Position numbers and translations under genes: made by a program
Notes under the pieces: model-generated
Database searches by the model: none
What the model was told of the DNA's origin: nothing
What the model saw: the letters and a program-made list of their open reading frames with translations, nothing else
Part shown: positions 22,094 through 32,232 of the stretch, in pieces
How the letters are laid out: each line of letters starts with the position of its first letter
Numbering within the stretch: the first letter of the stretch is position 1
Assembly: GCA_013407085.1 (NCBI GenBank)
Contig: JACCGJ010003302.1
Location: 1 to 64,000 of the forward strand
DNA length: 64,000 nt
Direction: 5' to 3'
Origin: Atriophallophorus winterbourni
Lineage: Eukaryota > Platyhelminthes > Trematoda > Plagiorchiida > Microphallidae

Positions 22094-22756
22094 TCATGCG
22101 TGTTTGCTAGTCCTGGACGCTTTCAAGTCGAATGATAATCCTTCTGGTAGAGGACACCACGCCTGGACACAATATTCCAAATGCGGCCTGACTAACGCCT
22201 TGTAAAGTGGCAGGAACACGTCGGGACTTCTGCTGGAAAGCACCGACTTTAACCGAAAGAGCACATTGCGTGCACGTTGCGCTGCAACAGTGCATTGGTC
22301 CTTCCATTTGAAGTCAGCTCTAACTAGAACACCCAAGTCCTTAACCCGCTGTGTGGCGTCAACGCTAATAGGAGTACCTGACACCTGGACTGTGATCTTG
22401 TCGACCAGAGCAGACAAGAGTTGGCACTTATTGAGGTTCAGTTGGAGATCCCACTGTATGGACCAGTCAATGACCCGCTCGAGGTCATGCATCAGAGTAT
22501 CTTCATTCGTTGAATCCATGAACTTCACGTCATCCGCGAAAATAAAGCACGGGCACTCCAAGATAGGCTTGTTCCAGAAGTTGACCACCCTGAAGCTGAA
22601 AAAGTTTTTCCTAGAATCTAGTGGACATCGTTCGTTAGCAAGCTTGAGTGCGTGTCCGCGAGTGCCCAGCTTAGGACTTAAGGTAAAGATGTCATCTGGA
22701 TTAACGCCGCGTAAACCCTTTAAGATCTTAAAGGTTTCAATCAAATCACCTCTCAA
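22094..22756 (-). pseudogene. Chimeric frame across the tandem-duplication junction
   Basis: This 220-codon frame begins with the LINE C-terminal tail (MRGDLIETFKILKGLRG) and then switches at about 22,566 into the RT FADDVKF region. It is not a natural protein order. It is the open reading through the duplication breakpoint and marks its exact position. Confidence 0.8.
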
Positions 22757-22843
22757 ACGACGACGCTTAAGAGAGAAAAGACCCAGAGCCGCTAGGCGAT
22801 CAGCATAACTTTTCCCACGCTGTATTAATATTATGTATTAAAG

Positions 22844-23045
22844 CACAAGCCTGATCCAGGCAAAGTGCCGTACAGTCAGAGACTGCACGTGGGCTGAGAT
22901 ACTGTCAGGTTGCCCAGGCCTAGACAGATATGACAAAAGAAATAGAAATGGTAGTGAGACTCCAGCGTGTATTCGCATGCAGCTCACTACCGGCGGCCAA
23001 TCAATTTAGCACGGTGTTAGCCACACAACACAAAAGTACTGCAGG
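22844..23045 (+). repeat. Repeat A, copy 2
   Basis: Duplicate of copy 1, generated by the 978-bp tandem duplication rather than by independent insertion. Confidence 0.75.
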
Positions 23046-24293
23046 ATTGCACATCCGTACGCTGACCCTCAATCATGCGTGTTGCTAGTCGCTGGACGCT
23101 TTCAAGTCGAATGATATCCTTCTGGTAGTGAGGACACCATGCCTGGACACAATATTCCAAATGCGGCCTGACTAACGCCTTGTATAGTGGCAGGAACACG
23201 TCGGGACTTCTGCTGGAAAGCACCGACTTCAACGGAAAGAGCACATTGCATGCACGTTGCGCTGCAACAGCGCATTGGTCCTCCCATTTGAAGTCAGCTC
23301 TAACTAGAACACCCAAGTCCTTAACCCGCTGTGTGGCGTCAACGCTAATAGGAGTACCTGACACCTGGACTGTGATCTTGTCGACCAGAGCAGACAAGAG
23401 TTGGCACTTATTGAGGTTCAGTTGGAGATCCCACTGTATGGACCAGTCAATGACCCGCTCGAGGTCATGCATCAGAGTATCTTCATTCGTTGAATCCATG
23501 AACTTCACGTCATCCGCGAAAATAAAGCACGGGCACTCCAAGATAGGCGACAAGTCATCGATAAAAATCAGACCCCTGAGGTACCCCACTTATCACCTCC
23601 GTTTGGATCGACAACGTAGATCCTACTCGTAATCTAAAGGTCCTACCTGTCAGGAATGATTTTATCCAAGCAAGTAAACTACCCCGTATGCCTTTTGCTG
23701 CCAGCTTAGTTTTTAAAAATCTGTGATTGACGGAATCGAAAGCCTTGCTAAAATTCAGGTAATGCGCTTCGACCGGCTTCCCTTCATCCAACCTTTTCGT
23801 AGCAATATTGAGGAAACTCAAGAGGTTAATAAGATAAGACCTCCCTTTCAGGAATCCATGTTGAGCTACACTAAGTAGAGAACGTGGCAGATTTTGTCGC
23901 GTATAAGTCTTTCCAATACTTTCGAGACGATGCCGGTCAGGCTGACTGGTCTAAAGTTACGAAGAATCGACCTGCAACCACCTTTGTATATTGGGACTAC
24001 TATGGCTTCTTTCCACTCACGAGGAACCATTCTCGAGTGCAAACATGAATTGAAGAGCTTACATAGTGGTTCTGCAAGCACTGGGGCGAGATTTCTCAGC
24101 ATAATTGAGTGGATGCCATCCGATCCCTCAGCCTTGTTAGCGCGAACATAAATAAGAGCTCAAACAACTCAGACGGTGTGTGTAAAGAATTATCCCTTCG
24201 CTGAACGCTACTGAAAAACTTTGAGAAGGCTGTCGCCTTAGCTAGGTCACTATTAGCTACTTGTCCGTCCAGTTTTAAGTCTCCGATGTTCAC
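23017..24293 (-). pseudogene. LINE reverse transcriptase, frameshifted
   Basis: Fragments in order are a pre-RT start (24,293-24,096), EPLCKLFNSCL and FRPVSLTGIVSKVLERL (24,102-23,866), FSKAFDSVNHR and SGVPQGS (23,821-23,555), and FADDVKF plus a LNKCQLLS thumb region (23,589-23,017). Both catalytic aspartates are retained. Three or more frameshifts separate the pieces. Confidence 0.8.
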
Positions 24294-24368
24294 CCTAGTT
24301 TTTCCTTTAGATTGCGCGTAACTGTAAAACCTTTTCGGGTTGGATTTAGCGTCCCTGGTTAAGGATAA

Positions 24369-25455
24369 CTAAAACTTCTGTTTGAGCACACGCTGCATTT
24401 TGACGCAAGCGTTTCGGGCGGTTCTGTAACGGACCCACGAACCAGAGGTGAGCGATAGCCTATATTGCCGCCATAAGCGATCACATTTACGAATAGAACG
24501 ACGAACGCTGGGAGACCACCAGGGTGGCCGCTGGTGCTTAATCACGCATTGCAGTGGAGCATGCAGGTCTTGTAGCCCGTTAAGAAATTTACAAATTCTG
24601 TCCCAGTTATCAATTACACTAGAATCACTCGAGAACAGAAGGTAAGATTTTGATGACTGTAAAAGTAGGCCCCAGTCAACACGCATAAAATTACGTCTAG
24701 GGTGCGCAAGAGGTTTGTGAAAACGCAACACCGCTTCCAAGCATAACATTACGTGGTCGCTTTTGCCAAGAGGGGGTAGGAACTTGAAATTCTTGACAGC
24801 TTCTAGCTGAGACGACAGCATCAAGTCAAGAGTGGATGGAGTGCATCCATCGCGGAACCTAGTGGGTTCGTTCACGTGCTGATGTAATCCATGATAGTGG
24901 ATCCAATCGAGAAAAGATGCGGATTGCTCGGTGAGTACCCCTGAGGGAGCTGACCAGTCTATGTTTGGGAGATTAAAATCACCTAAAATGAGTACGCTTG
25001 GGGCTGATTGAAACAACCCGTCAAGCGTCTCAAGCAGTTGACTAATTTCTCGCAGGGTTGCACAGGGCGTGACGTATACACAAGCAATCGCCAGTGCTGA
25101 CTTGCAGCAAGTCAGGACACTAGTAACAACTTGGACATTTTCACTAGCGAGAGATAACCCTGGGCCCGTATTGTGCAGACCATATTCAAGGAAAAGAGCC
25201 ACGCCTCCGCCTCGTCTATCGCCAGGTCTATCGCATCGGATGACAAAATACTGTTTGCTGATATTAGTTGGCACAACATCAACCGCAGACAGCCAGGTCT
25301 GCGCTATAACCCTCGGGTGTAGCTCGGCTACACGAAGAGAAATTTCAGTCCACTTATTTCTTATGCTGCACACATTAGCGTACAACACAGTGGCACTTAA
25401 TACGCGCGCTTCTAAGCTAAGTCCTGCTTTGCCTTCGGTCGAAGCACCCGGAGAA
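24369..25455 (-). pseudogene. LINE endonuclease and linker
   Basis: A long minus-strand frame (the full open frame begins at 25,622, but the residues above about 25,455 come from the opposite-strand copy). Endonuclease motifs are YANVCSIRNKW near 25,375, IRCDRPGDRRGGG near 25,225, ILGDFNLPNIDWS near 24,985 and PLGKSDHVML near 24,765. A tryptophan-rich linker (RPPWWSPSVRRS) follows near 24,500. The fold is almost intact. Confidence 0.85.
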
Positions 25456-25459
25456 GCTG

Positions 25460-26929
25460 CACGTTTTTTGGCGTGCGATAAACCTGGTGATATGAGAGGC
25501 GGTGACGTTGCACTCCTCCTAGAGTGTAGTTTGCACAATACGGGTACAGGTATATCCCTAGCCAGTGAAAACGTCCAAGTTATTACGAGTATCCTGACTT
25601 GCAGTATCTTACTGTACGGCACTTTGCCTGGTTCAGGCTTGTGCTTTAATACGCTTTAATACTTGCTACAAGTCAGCCCTCTCAATTGCTTGTGTCTACT
25701 TCACACCCAGTGCAGCCCAGCAGGAGATTACACAGCTGATTGAGACGCTCGACAGGTTGTTTCAACCAGCTCCCAGCGTACTCATCTTAGGTGATTTTAA
25801 CCTTCCAGGCAATCCGAAATGGTTCCGGAATGGCTCCATGATCATGCGTTGCATCAGCACGTGAGTGATCTTACGAGGCTTCCTAATGGATGTACTCCAT
25901 TCACTCTCGACCTGGTATTATCGTCCCAGCCCGAGGCCGTTAGACTTTTAAAATACCTACAACCGCTCGGCAAAAGCGATCACGTAATGATAAGCTTTGA
26001 AGCGGTACTGCGTTTTCACAAACCTATTGCTCGCCCTAGACGCAATTTTAGGCTTGTAGACTGGGATTTTCTCCTACGGACTTCAAATTCTTTCTTTCAG
26101 TTCTCTAACGATTTTAATGTAAGTGGAAACTGGGATAGAATTTGTAAGTATCTAAAGGAGTATCAAGACAAGCACGCTCCGCTGCAAGTCGCGAAAAAGC
26201 ATCATAGGCCACCCTGGTGGACTCCTCGAGTTCGTCGGTCTACCCGTAAACGAGATCGTTTATAGCGTCAATATAAGCTATCTCTCACTTCTAGTTCTTG
26301 TGGCCGATACAAAACCGCTCGGAACGCTTGTGTTAAAATACAGCGTTTGCTCAAACAGGAGTTAGAGTTATCCTTAGCTAGGGATGCTAAATCAAGCCCA
26401 AAAAGATTTCTATAGCTCGCCTCCAATCGAAAGGAAAAACCCCGGGAAAAAGCATTGGAGATTAATCTGGAGGACAGGAAAAGTGCCCGCGTCGAGCCGT
26501 CTTAGGCGATGCCTTTCCAGTGTCTCAGTGGCAGTTCAGAGGACGTGATAATTTTTAATGCTCCGTCCAGCTGTTGAATCTACTACGATGTCAGCACTAG
26601 ATGAGTTGTCCTTCATGGAACTTCCGAGGGTAATGAAGCACTTATCCTCGTTCGCGTCACAAAGAAGGGGGACCAGATGGTTGCCACTCGTTATGCTAAA
26701 GAATCTCGCCCCAGTGCTTACAGAACCTTTATGCAAGCTCTTTAATTCATTCTTGAACCTGGGAGTGGTTCCTAGTGAGTGGAACGAAGCCATAATCGTA
26801 CAAATACACAAGGGTGGTTGCAGGTCAACTCTTGGTAACTATAGACCCGTCAGCCTAACTAGCATCGTCTCGAAAGCATTTGAAAAACTGCTGCGTGACA
26901 AAATCTGTCCTGATCTTAATACGCTTTAA
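25460..26929 (+). pseudogene. LINE ORF2 unit 1, indel-rich
   Basis: Endonuclease motifs are CDKPGDMRGGD near 25,475, SVLILGDFNLPG near 25,780 and PLGKSDHVMISFE near 25,970. The linker has RPPWWTPRVRRS near 26,210. From about 26,390 to 26,700 the sequence differs from its duplicate by many one- to three-base insertions and deletions. RT block NYRPVSLTSIVSK lies near 26,840. Confidence 0.75.
25603..25659 (-). repeat. Repeat A, 5' fragment
   Basis: 57 bp matching the first part of repeat A in inverse orientation, followed by a short ACGCTTTAAT duplication. It interrupts the endonuclease frame after ILTC. Confidence 0.6.
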
Positions 26930-28187
26930 TACTTGCTACAAGTCAGCCCTCTCAATTGCTTGTGTCTACTTCACACCCAGTGCAGCCCAGCAGGAGATTA
27001 CACAGCTGATTGAGACGCTCGACAGGTTGTTTCAACCAGCTCCCAGCGTACTCATCTTAGGTGATTTTAACCTTCCAGGCAATCCGAAATGGTTCCGGAA
27101 TGGCTCCATGATCATGCGTTGCATCAGCACGTGAGTGATCTTACGAGGCTTCCTAATGGATGTACTCCATTCACTCTCGACCTGGTATTATCGTCCCAGC
27201 CCGAGGCCGTTAGACTTTTAAAATACCTACAACCGCTCGGCAAAAGCGATCACGTAATGATAAGCTTTGAAGCGGTACTGCGTTTTCACAAACCTATTGC
27301 TCGCCCTAGACGCAATTTTAGGCTTGTAGACTGGGATTTTCTCCTACGGACTTCAAATTCTTTCTTTCAGTTCTCTAACGATTTTAATGTAAGTGGAAAC
27401 TGGGATAGAATTTGTAAGTATCTAAAGGAGTATCAAGACAAGCACGCTCCGCTGCAAGTCGCGAAAAAGCATCATAGGCCACCCTGGTGGACTCCTCGAG
27501 TTCGTCGGTCTACCCGTAAACGAGATCGTTTATAGCGTCAATATAAGCTATCTCTCACTTCTAGTTCTTGTGGCCGATACAAAACCGCTCGGAACGCTTG
27601 TGTTAAAATACAGCGTTTGCTCAAACAGGAGTTAGAGTTATCCTTAGCTAGGGATGCTAAATCCAATCCCAAAAGATTCTATAGCTACGCTCAATCGAAA
27701 GGAAAAACCAGGGAAAGCATTGGAGATTTAAATCTGGAGGACAGAAAAGTTGCCGCTGCCGACCTGTCTTAGGCGACTGCCTTCTCCAGTTTCTTCAGTG
27801 GCGTTCAGAGACGTGATAATTTTTTAAATGCTCCGTCCAGCTCGTTTAATCTACTACCTGATGCTCCTGCACTAGATGAGTTGTCCTTCATGGAATCCGA
27901 GGTGTATGAAGCACTTATCCATGTTCGCGTCAACAAAGCAGGGGGACCAGATGGTATCCACTCGATTATGCTAAAGAATCTCGCCTCAGTGCTTACAGAA
28001 CCTTTATGCAAGCTCTTCAATTCATGCTTGAACCTGGGAGTGGTTCCTAATGAGTGGAAATAATCCATAATCGTACCATTACACAAGGGTGGTTGCAGGT
28101 CAACTCTTGGTAACTATAAACCTGTCAGCCTAACTAGCATCGTCTCGAAAGTATTTGAAAAACTGCTGCGTGACAAAATCTGTCATC
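25648..28187. repeat. 1270-bp tandem duplication, two units
   Basis: Unit 1 is 25,648-26,917 and unit 2 is 26,918-28,187. The offset is exactly 1270 bp from 25,648 to about 26,390, with essentially no differences. The last 500 bp of unit 1 carry many small indels. Confidence 0.85.
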
Positions 28188-28328
28188 ATCTTTGTCGACA
28201 TTCTCTGTTGAGTGTAACTCAACATGGATTTCTTAAGGGTAGATCCTGCCTGACTAACCTTATTAGTTTTCTCAATACTGCCACTAAACGGATGGATGAA
28301 GGAAAGCCTGTCGAATCTCTGTACCTAG
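26930..28328 (+). pseudogene. LINE ORF2 unit 2, better preserved
   Basis: Duplicate of the preceding unit with a cleaner reading from 27,660 to 28,170 (KAGGPDGIHSIMLKN near 27,940, LTSIVSKVFEKLLRDKI near 28,160). It extends into TQHGFLKGRSCLTNL near 28,230 and stops at 28,328, just before the RT catalytic block, where the Gypsy LTR starts. Confidence 0.75.
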
Positions 28329-28507
28329 TGTTATGATTATGAATGTTAGATCCGATTGTAAGAATATCAAAAGACGAAGGCCCGAGAACTAGGCTTTAAT
28401 CTTCTAGAAACCGAGGTATGCAATCTGGAATATAGAACGGTAATACTAAGGTGCGAAATAGGAATACAGTTAGTAATAGAAAACAGGAACTGTAAAATAT
28501 CATCACA
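28329..28507 (-). repeat. Gypsy LTR (3' LTR)
   Basis: 179 bp, TGTTATGATTATGAATG at the left end and ATATCATCACA at the right. It is preceded on the minus strand by the purine tract GGCGAGGGAGAA, about 45 bp after the pol stop. Confidence 0.85.
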
Positions 28508-28558
28508 TTCTCCCTCGCCGAAAAAAAAACGCGTACAATAGTTTCACTCATTCAGGTT

Positions 28559-30064
28559 TCACACTTCGCGATTACGGAGACAATATGGTCTTGTTCGCTG
28601 CTGCTTGATAAACAAATCTTCAGTGGACAATTGATTATCGGCATTTTCCGGTTCAGTACTTTGATGCTCAGAAACTTCCGGTAAAGCTTCATTTTGTGAA
28701 CTGCTATCAGGATACTCAACTGGATCTGCGGCTGGTGCAAGATGACGCAGTGAAACAGTTTCTTCTCGACCATCTGGAAATCGTATGTGAGCATATTCGG
28801 GATTGCTCTCAACCAGGTCAACCTCTTCGACCAGAGAGTCATATTTAGATGACCTTGTATTTCTTCGAAGTAGTACACGGCCGGGAGCTAATAGCCACTG
28901 AGTTAAAGAGCTGCCGGTTACGGACCTGCGAAGGTGACGGAACATTCTTTCATGAGGCGTAACGTTGGTGGCTGTACACAGAAGTGAACGAATAGAATGT
29001 AGCGCGTCCGGTAGCACCGACTCCCATTGATCAATTTTTAAGTTTCGAGAACGTAAGCACAATGAGACTGTTTTCCATAGAGTAGCATTCAGTCTCTCTA
29101 CTTGCCCATTACCGCGTGGGTTATAGCTTGTGGTTCTACTAGTGGCCACTCCATGTTCGTGTAGGAATGTTTTTAACTCCGCAGACATAAATGAAGCACC
29201 TCTATCTGAATGAATGAAGGAGGGTAGACCAAATATTGAAAACAGATCAATAAGGCGCTGTATGATCGTGGAAGCTTTCATATCCGGACAAGGAAATGCG
29301 AAAGGAAAACGGGAATATTCATCGATCACGGTCAGAATGTAACTGTTACGTGTTGATGAAGGAATCGGTCCTTTAAAATCGAGACTCAAACGTTCTAACG
29401 GTTGGGTGGCTTTTATTAAGTGATTAACATCCGGTTTATGAAACTTGGGCTTGAGCTCACGACAAGCAGAGCACTGCTGAATGATTGTCTTCACATCATC
29501 AAGGGAATACGGTAGATTTTTGGACCGAACAAAATGGAAAAAACGAGTCACGCCTGGATGACACATGTTTTCATGTACGATTTTCAAATCAAGTAACGAA
29601 TGACTTGATGAACAGTAAGCTCTCGAGAGCGCATCTGCAGCTTGATTCTGGGTTCCGGGTCGATAGATTACATCATAAGAGAATTGAGATAGCTCAATGC
29701 GCCAGCGTTGAACTTTGTCGTTTTTTATTTTTCCACCGAGCTTCGAATCATACATAAAAGCAACGGATCGCTGATCGGTTATCAATTTAAAATGCGTCCC
29801 CAGTAGATAATACAGCCATTTTCTAATTGCTTCTATGATAGCGTATGCCTCCTTTTCTATAGCAGAATGTCTTCGTTCACTAGAACTTAGTGTTCGAGAG
29901 AAGAATGCTACTGGACGGCCATTTTGGTTCAGTGTTGCAGAGATAGCGATATCAGATGCATCAGTTTCGACCACCAAAGGCACGTTTCGGTCTACGGTCA
30001 TTACTGCAGCTTCCATTAATTCTGCCTTGAGAGCTTCATAGCTACGTAAGAGATCTTTAGACAA
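28559..30064 (-). CDS. Gypsy pol: RNase H and integrase frame
   Basis: A 501-codon uninterrupted frame. RNase H begins at residues 20-60 (VVETDASDIAISATLNQNGR, catalytic D) with EKEAYAIIEAIRKW and a LITDQRS block. The integrase zinc region HENMCHPGVTR...CSAC follows near residues 165-205. The catalytic core has LDFKGPIP (D) near 230, HSDRGASF (D) near 290 and NGQVERLNATLWK (E) near 325. The tail ends RPYCLRNREV. All integrase acids are present. The frame continues from the RT at 30,119 after a small shift. It has only internal starts because it is the distal part of a polyprotein. Confidence 0.85.
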   Translation of the reverse strand: MSKDLLRSYEALKAELMEAAVMTVDRNVPLVVETDASDIAISATLNQNGRPVAFFSRTLSSSERRHSAIEKEAYAIIEAIRKWLYYLLGTHFKLITDQRSVAFMYDSKLGGKIKNDKVQRWRIELSQFSYDVIYRPGTQNQAADALSRAYCSSSHSLLDLKIVHENMCHPGVTRFFHFVRSKNLPYSLDDVKTIIQQCSACRELKPKFHKPDVNHLIKATQPLERLSLDFKGPIPSSTRNSYILTVIDEYSRFPFAFPCPDMKASTIIQRLIDLFSIFGLPSFIHSDRGASFMSAELKTFLHEHGVATSRTTSYNPRGNGQVERLNATLWKTVSLCLRSRNLKIDQWESVLPDALHSIRSLLCTATNVTPHERMFRHLRRSVTGSSLTQWLLAPGRVLLRRNTRSSKYDSLVEEVDLVESNPEYAHIRFPDGREETVSLRHLAPAADPVEYPDSSSQNEALPEVSEHQSTEPENADNQLSTEDLFIKQQRTRPYCLRNREV

Positions 30065-30118
30065 CGGAAACTCCGTGTTGTGGATGAGGGGGTGAATTTT
30101 ATCGGAGAATTTCGAAAA

Positions 30119-30600
30119 TCACTGAGAATAGTACGCAAACATACCAATTACCCGTTGCTGTGACTTCAGATCCGTAGGCGGAGGAAGGAGAATTAATGGT
30201 TTAAAGCGATCCGGATCAGGTTTGATCTTCCCGAATGAAACGTTATATCCTAATAAACAAATCTCATTCGCAGCAAAAATGCACTTCTTGTTGTTGAGTG
30301 TCAATCCGTACTGTTTAGCAATGTGTAAGAATTTATCCAAGTTGCGATTATGCTCGGCTATATCTTTTCCACAAACCGTGATATTGTCAACATAAACATA
30401 TGTTCCATCGAGATTTTCTTTGCGAATTAATTCATCGATAGCGCGCTGGAAGCAAGCCACACCATTAGTCACACCGAATGGTATTCTGCAAAATTGATAC
30501 AGATTATTACAAGCCTCAAATGCAGTGAATTTTTTCTCGTCTTCTCTGATAGGGATTCTATACGGTTCTCTGTCGTGTATCAGTGCATGATTGCATACCT
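30119..30600 (-). pseudogene. Gypsy reverse transcriptase, 5' truncated
   Basis: Minus-strand reading from about 30,600: IREDEKKFTAFEACNN, RIPFGVTNG, then YVYVDNITV (YVDN, the RT catalytic box), KCIFAANEICLLGY and a connection region ending AYYSQ. The upstream palm strand with the first catalytic aspartate is missing. A short gap or shift (30,118-30,064) separates it from the RNase H frame. Confidence 0.8.
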
Positions 30601-30620
30601 CGGTTTCTAGAAGATTAAAT

Positions 30621-30801
30621 TGTTACGATTATGAATGTTAGATCCGATTGTAAAAATATATCAAAAGACGAAGGCCCGAGAACTAGGCTTTAATCTTCTA
30701 GAAACCGAGGTATGCAATCTGGAGTATAAAACGGTAATACTAAGGTGCGAAATGTGAATACATTTAGTAATAAAAAACAGGAACGGTAAAATATCATCAC
30801 A
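30621..30801 (-). repeat. Gypsy LTR (5' LTR)
   Basis: 181 bp, closely matching the 3' LTR with scattered substitutions and a two-base indel. The expected primer-binding site next to it is missing, replaced by the inverted LTR fragment. Confidence 0.85.
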
Positions 30802-32089
30802 CTAAGTTCCTGGGAACGAAGACATTCCGCTGTAGAAAATGAGACGTATTCTATAATAGAATCAATTAGAAAATGACGGTATTATCTACTCGGAACCCAT
30901 TTTAAATTGATAACTGATTAGTGGTCCTTGTCTTTTATGCATGATTCACAGCTCGGAGAATAAATAAAAAACAACAAAGTTCAGCGCTTGTGTATTGAGC
31001 TGTCTCAATTCTCGTACGACGCAATCTATCGACCCGGAACTCAGAATCAACCGCAGATGCGCCCTCGAGAGCTTGTTCAAGTCATTCGCTAAATGGTTTG
31101 AAAACCCTACACGAGAAATTGTCATCCAGGTGTGACTCGATTTTTTCATTTTGTCTGTTCTAAAAATTTGCCGTATTCTCTTGATAACATGAAGTCAATC
31201 ATTCAGCAATGCCCTGTCGGTCGTGAGCTCAATCCCAAGTTTCATAAACCGGATGATGGTCACTTAATAAAAGCCACCGTTAGAGCGTTTCGGTCTCGGT
31301 TTTACGAGACCTATCCCTTCATCAACTCGCAACCGTTATATTCTACCGTGATGGATGAATATTCCGTTTGAATTTCCTTACCCGATTATAAAAGCGTCCA
31401 CGATCATACCGCGCCTCATTGATCTATTTTCAATATTCGATCTGCCGTCTTTCATTCATTCCGTTATGTCCGAGGAGTTAAAGGCATTCCTGCACGAACA
31501 CGTAGTGGCCACTAGTAGAATCACCAGCTACAATCCAAGTTGTAACGGGTAAGTAGAACGATTGAATGCCACACTATGGAAAACAGTCTCGCTGTGCCTA
31601 CGTTCCCAGAACTTAGAAATTGGTCAATGGACGTGCTCCATTCTATCCGTTCACTGTGTACAGCCACAAATACTACACCCCATGAAAGAATGTTCTATCA
31701 TCTTTGCAGGTCCACTACCGGCAGCTCTCTACCTCAGTGTACTGCGTCTAAGAAATACGAGGTCGAAGAGGTTGACTTAGTTGAGAGCAATTCCGAATAT
31801 GCTCATGTACGCTTTTCAGATAACCGAGAAGATACTGTCTCCCTGCGTCTTCTTCCACCAACCGCAGATCCAGTGGCATACCCTGTTAGCAATTCACTAA
31901 ATGAGAATTTACCAGATGTTTCCCAATATCCAAGTACCGAATCTAAATATTCCGATAATTATTCGACCCCTGAAGATATATTTGTGAAACAACAGACTAT
32001 ATTGTCTGGTAATCGCGAAATGTGAACCTCTTATCGGTGGAAATATTGCACGTGCTTTTTCCGTGGCGGAATGTGGCGATCTGTTTTCC
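30802..32089 (+). pseudogene. Decayed Gypsy pol, opposite orientation
   Basis: A plus-strand relative of the neighbouring pol, readable from the RNase H end (near 30,950) through integrase to the tail. Matches include the zinc region (near 31,130-31,230), LIDLFSIFDLPSFIHS near 31,420, LNATLWKTVSLCLRS near 31,565 and VEEVDLVES near 31,770. The catalytic HSDRGAS block is partly deleted and several shifts are present. It faces the minus-strand copy, forming an inverted pair separated by one LTR. Confidence 0.8.
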
Positions 32090-32232
32090 ATTACTAACTG
32101 TATTCACTTCTTACCCTTATCATTTTCTATTCCAGATTGCGTACCACAATCTCTAGCAGATTAAAGCCTAATTCCCAGGCCTTAGTCTTTTGATATTCTG
32201 ACAATCGGATCTTCTAGCAATATTTATAACAT
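32090..32232 (+). repeat. Degenerate Gypsy LTR in plus orientation
   Basis: Diverged copy of the LTRs at 28,329 and 30,621, read in the opposite direction (CCAGATTGCGTACCACAATC, GATTAAAGCC, TTTTGATATTCT, AATCGGATC). It ends near ATAACA at 32,232, about 320 bp before the UROS start codon. Confidence 0.65.

Larger units (their letters stand above)
21589..23545. repeat. 978-bp tandem duplication, two units
   Basis: Unit 1 is 21,589-22,566 and unit 2 is 22,567-23,545. The offset is 978 bp over most of the length, becoming 979 after a one-base indel near 22,080. The units are almost identical, so the duplication is very recent or is an assembly artefact. Confidence 0.85.
21524..25455 (-). mobile_element. 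CR1-like LINE with internal tandem duplication and repeat A insertion
   Basis: Minus-strand LINE with endonuclease and linker (25,455-24,369), pre-RT (24,293-24,096), RT (24,102-23,017) and C-terminal tail (22,846-22,570 and again 21,840-21,524). A 978-bp block (21,589-22,566) is repeated at 22,567-23,545. Each block carries a copy of repeat A inserted between the RT end and the tail. ORF1 is missing. The 5' end meets a plus-strand copy of the same family head-to-head. Confidence 0.8.
25460..28328 (+). mobile_element. CR1-like LINE with 1270-bp tandem duplication
   Basis: Plus-strand LINE reading endonuclease (25,460-26,000), pre-RT (26,000-26,560) and RT start (26,560-26,900). The block 25,648-26,917 is then repeated at 26,918-28,187, and the RT continues to 28,328, where a Gypsy LTR begins. 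A 57-bp 5' piece of repeat A sits at 25,603-25,659. The RT is cut before its AFDxV motif. Confidence 0.8.
28329..30801 (-). mobile_element. Gypsy LTR retrotransposon lacking gag and protease
   Basis: Two LTRs of about 180 bp in the same orientation (28,329-28,507 and 30,621-30,801) enclose 2.1 kb holding only the RT middle, RNase H and integrase on the minus strand. The leader, gag, protease and first RT third are absent, and a 30-bp inverted LTR fragment sits at the deletion point (about 30,588-30,619). No target duplication matches (CCTAG versus CTAAG). The left end interrupts a CR1 RT, but that RT does not resume on the right, so the locus is rearranged. Confidence 0.8.

Noticed and set aside
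25456..25659. Extension of the 417-codon minus frame to 25,622 and a 196-codon plus frame at 25,069-25,659 as real proteins
   Set aside because: Each long frame runs through the head-to-head junction into the antisense of the opposite LINE copy. Only the parts on the correct side of about 25,455 match endonuclease.
28324..30806. Target-site duplication for the two-LTR Gypsy element
   Set aside because: The flanking pentamers are CCTAG and CTAAG, and the CR1 frame interrupted on the left does not resume on the right, so no genuine duplication can be claimed.
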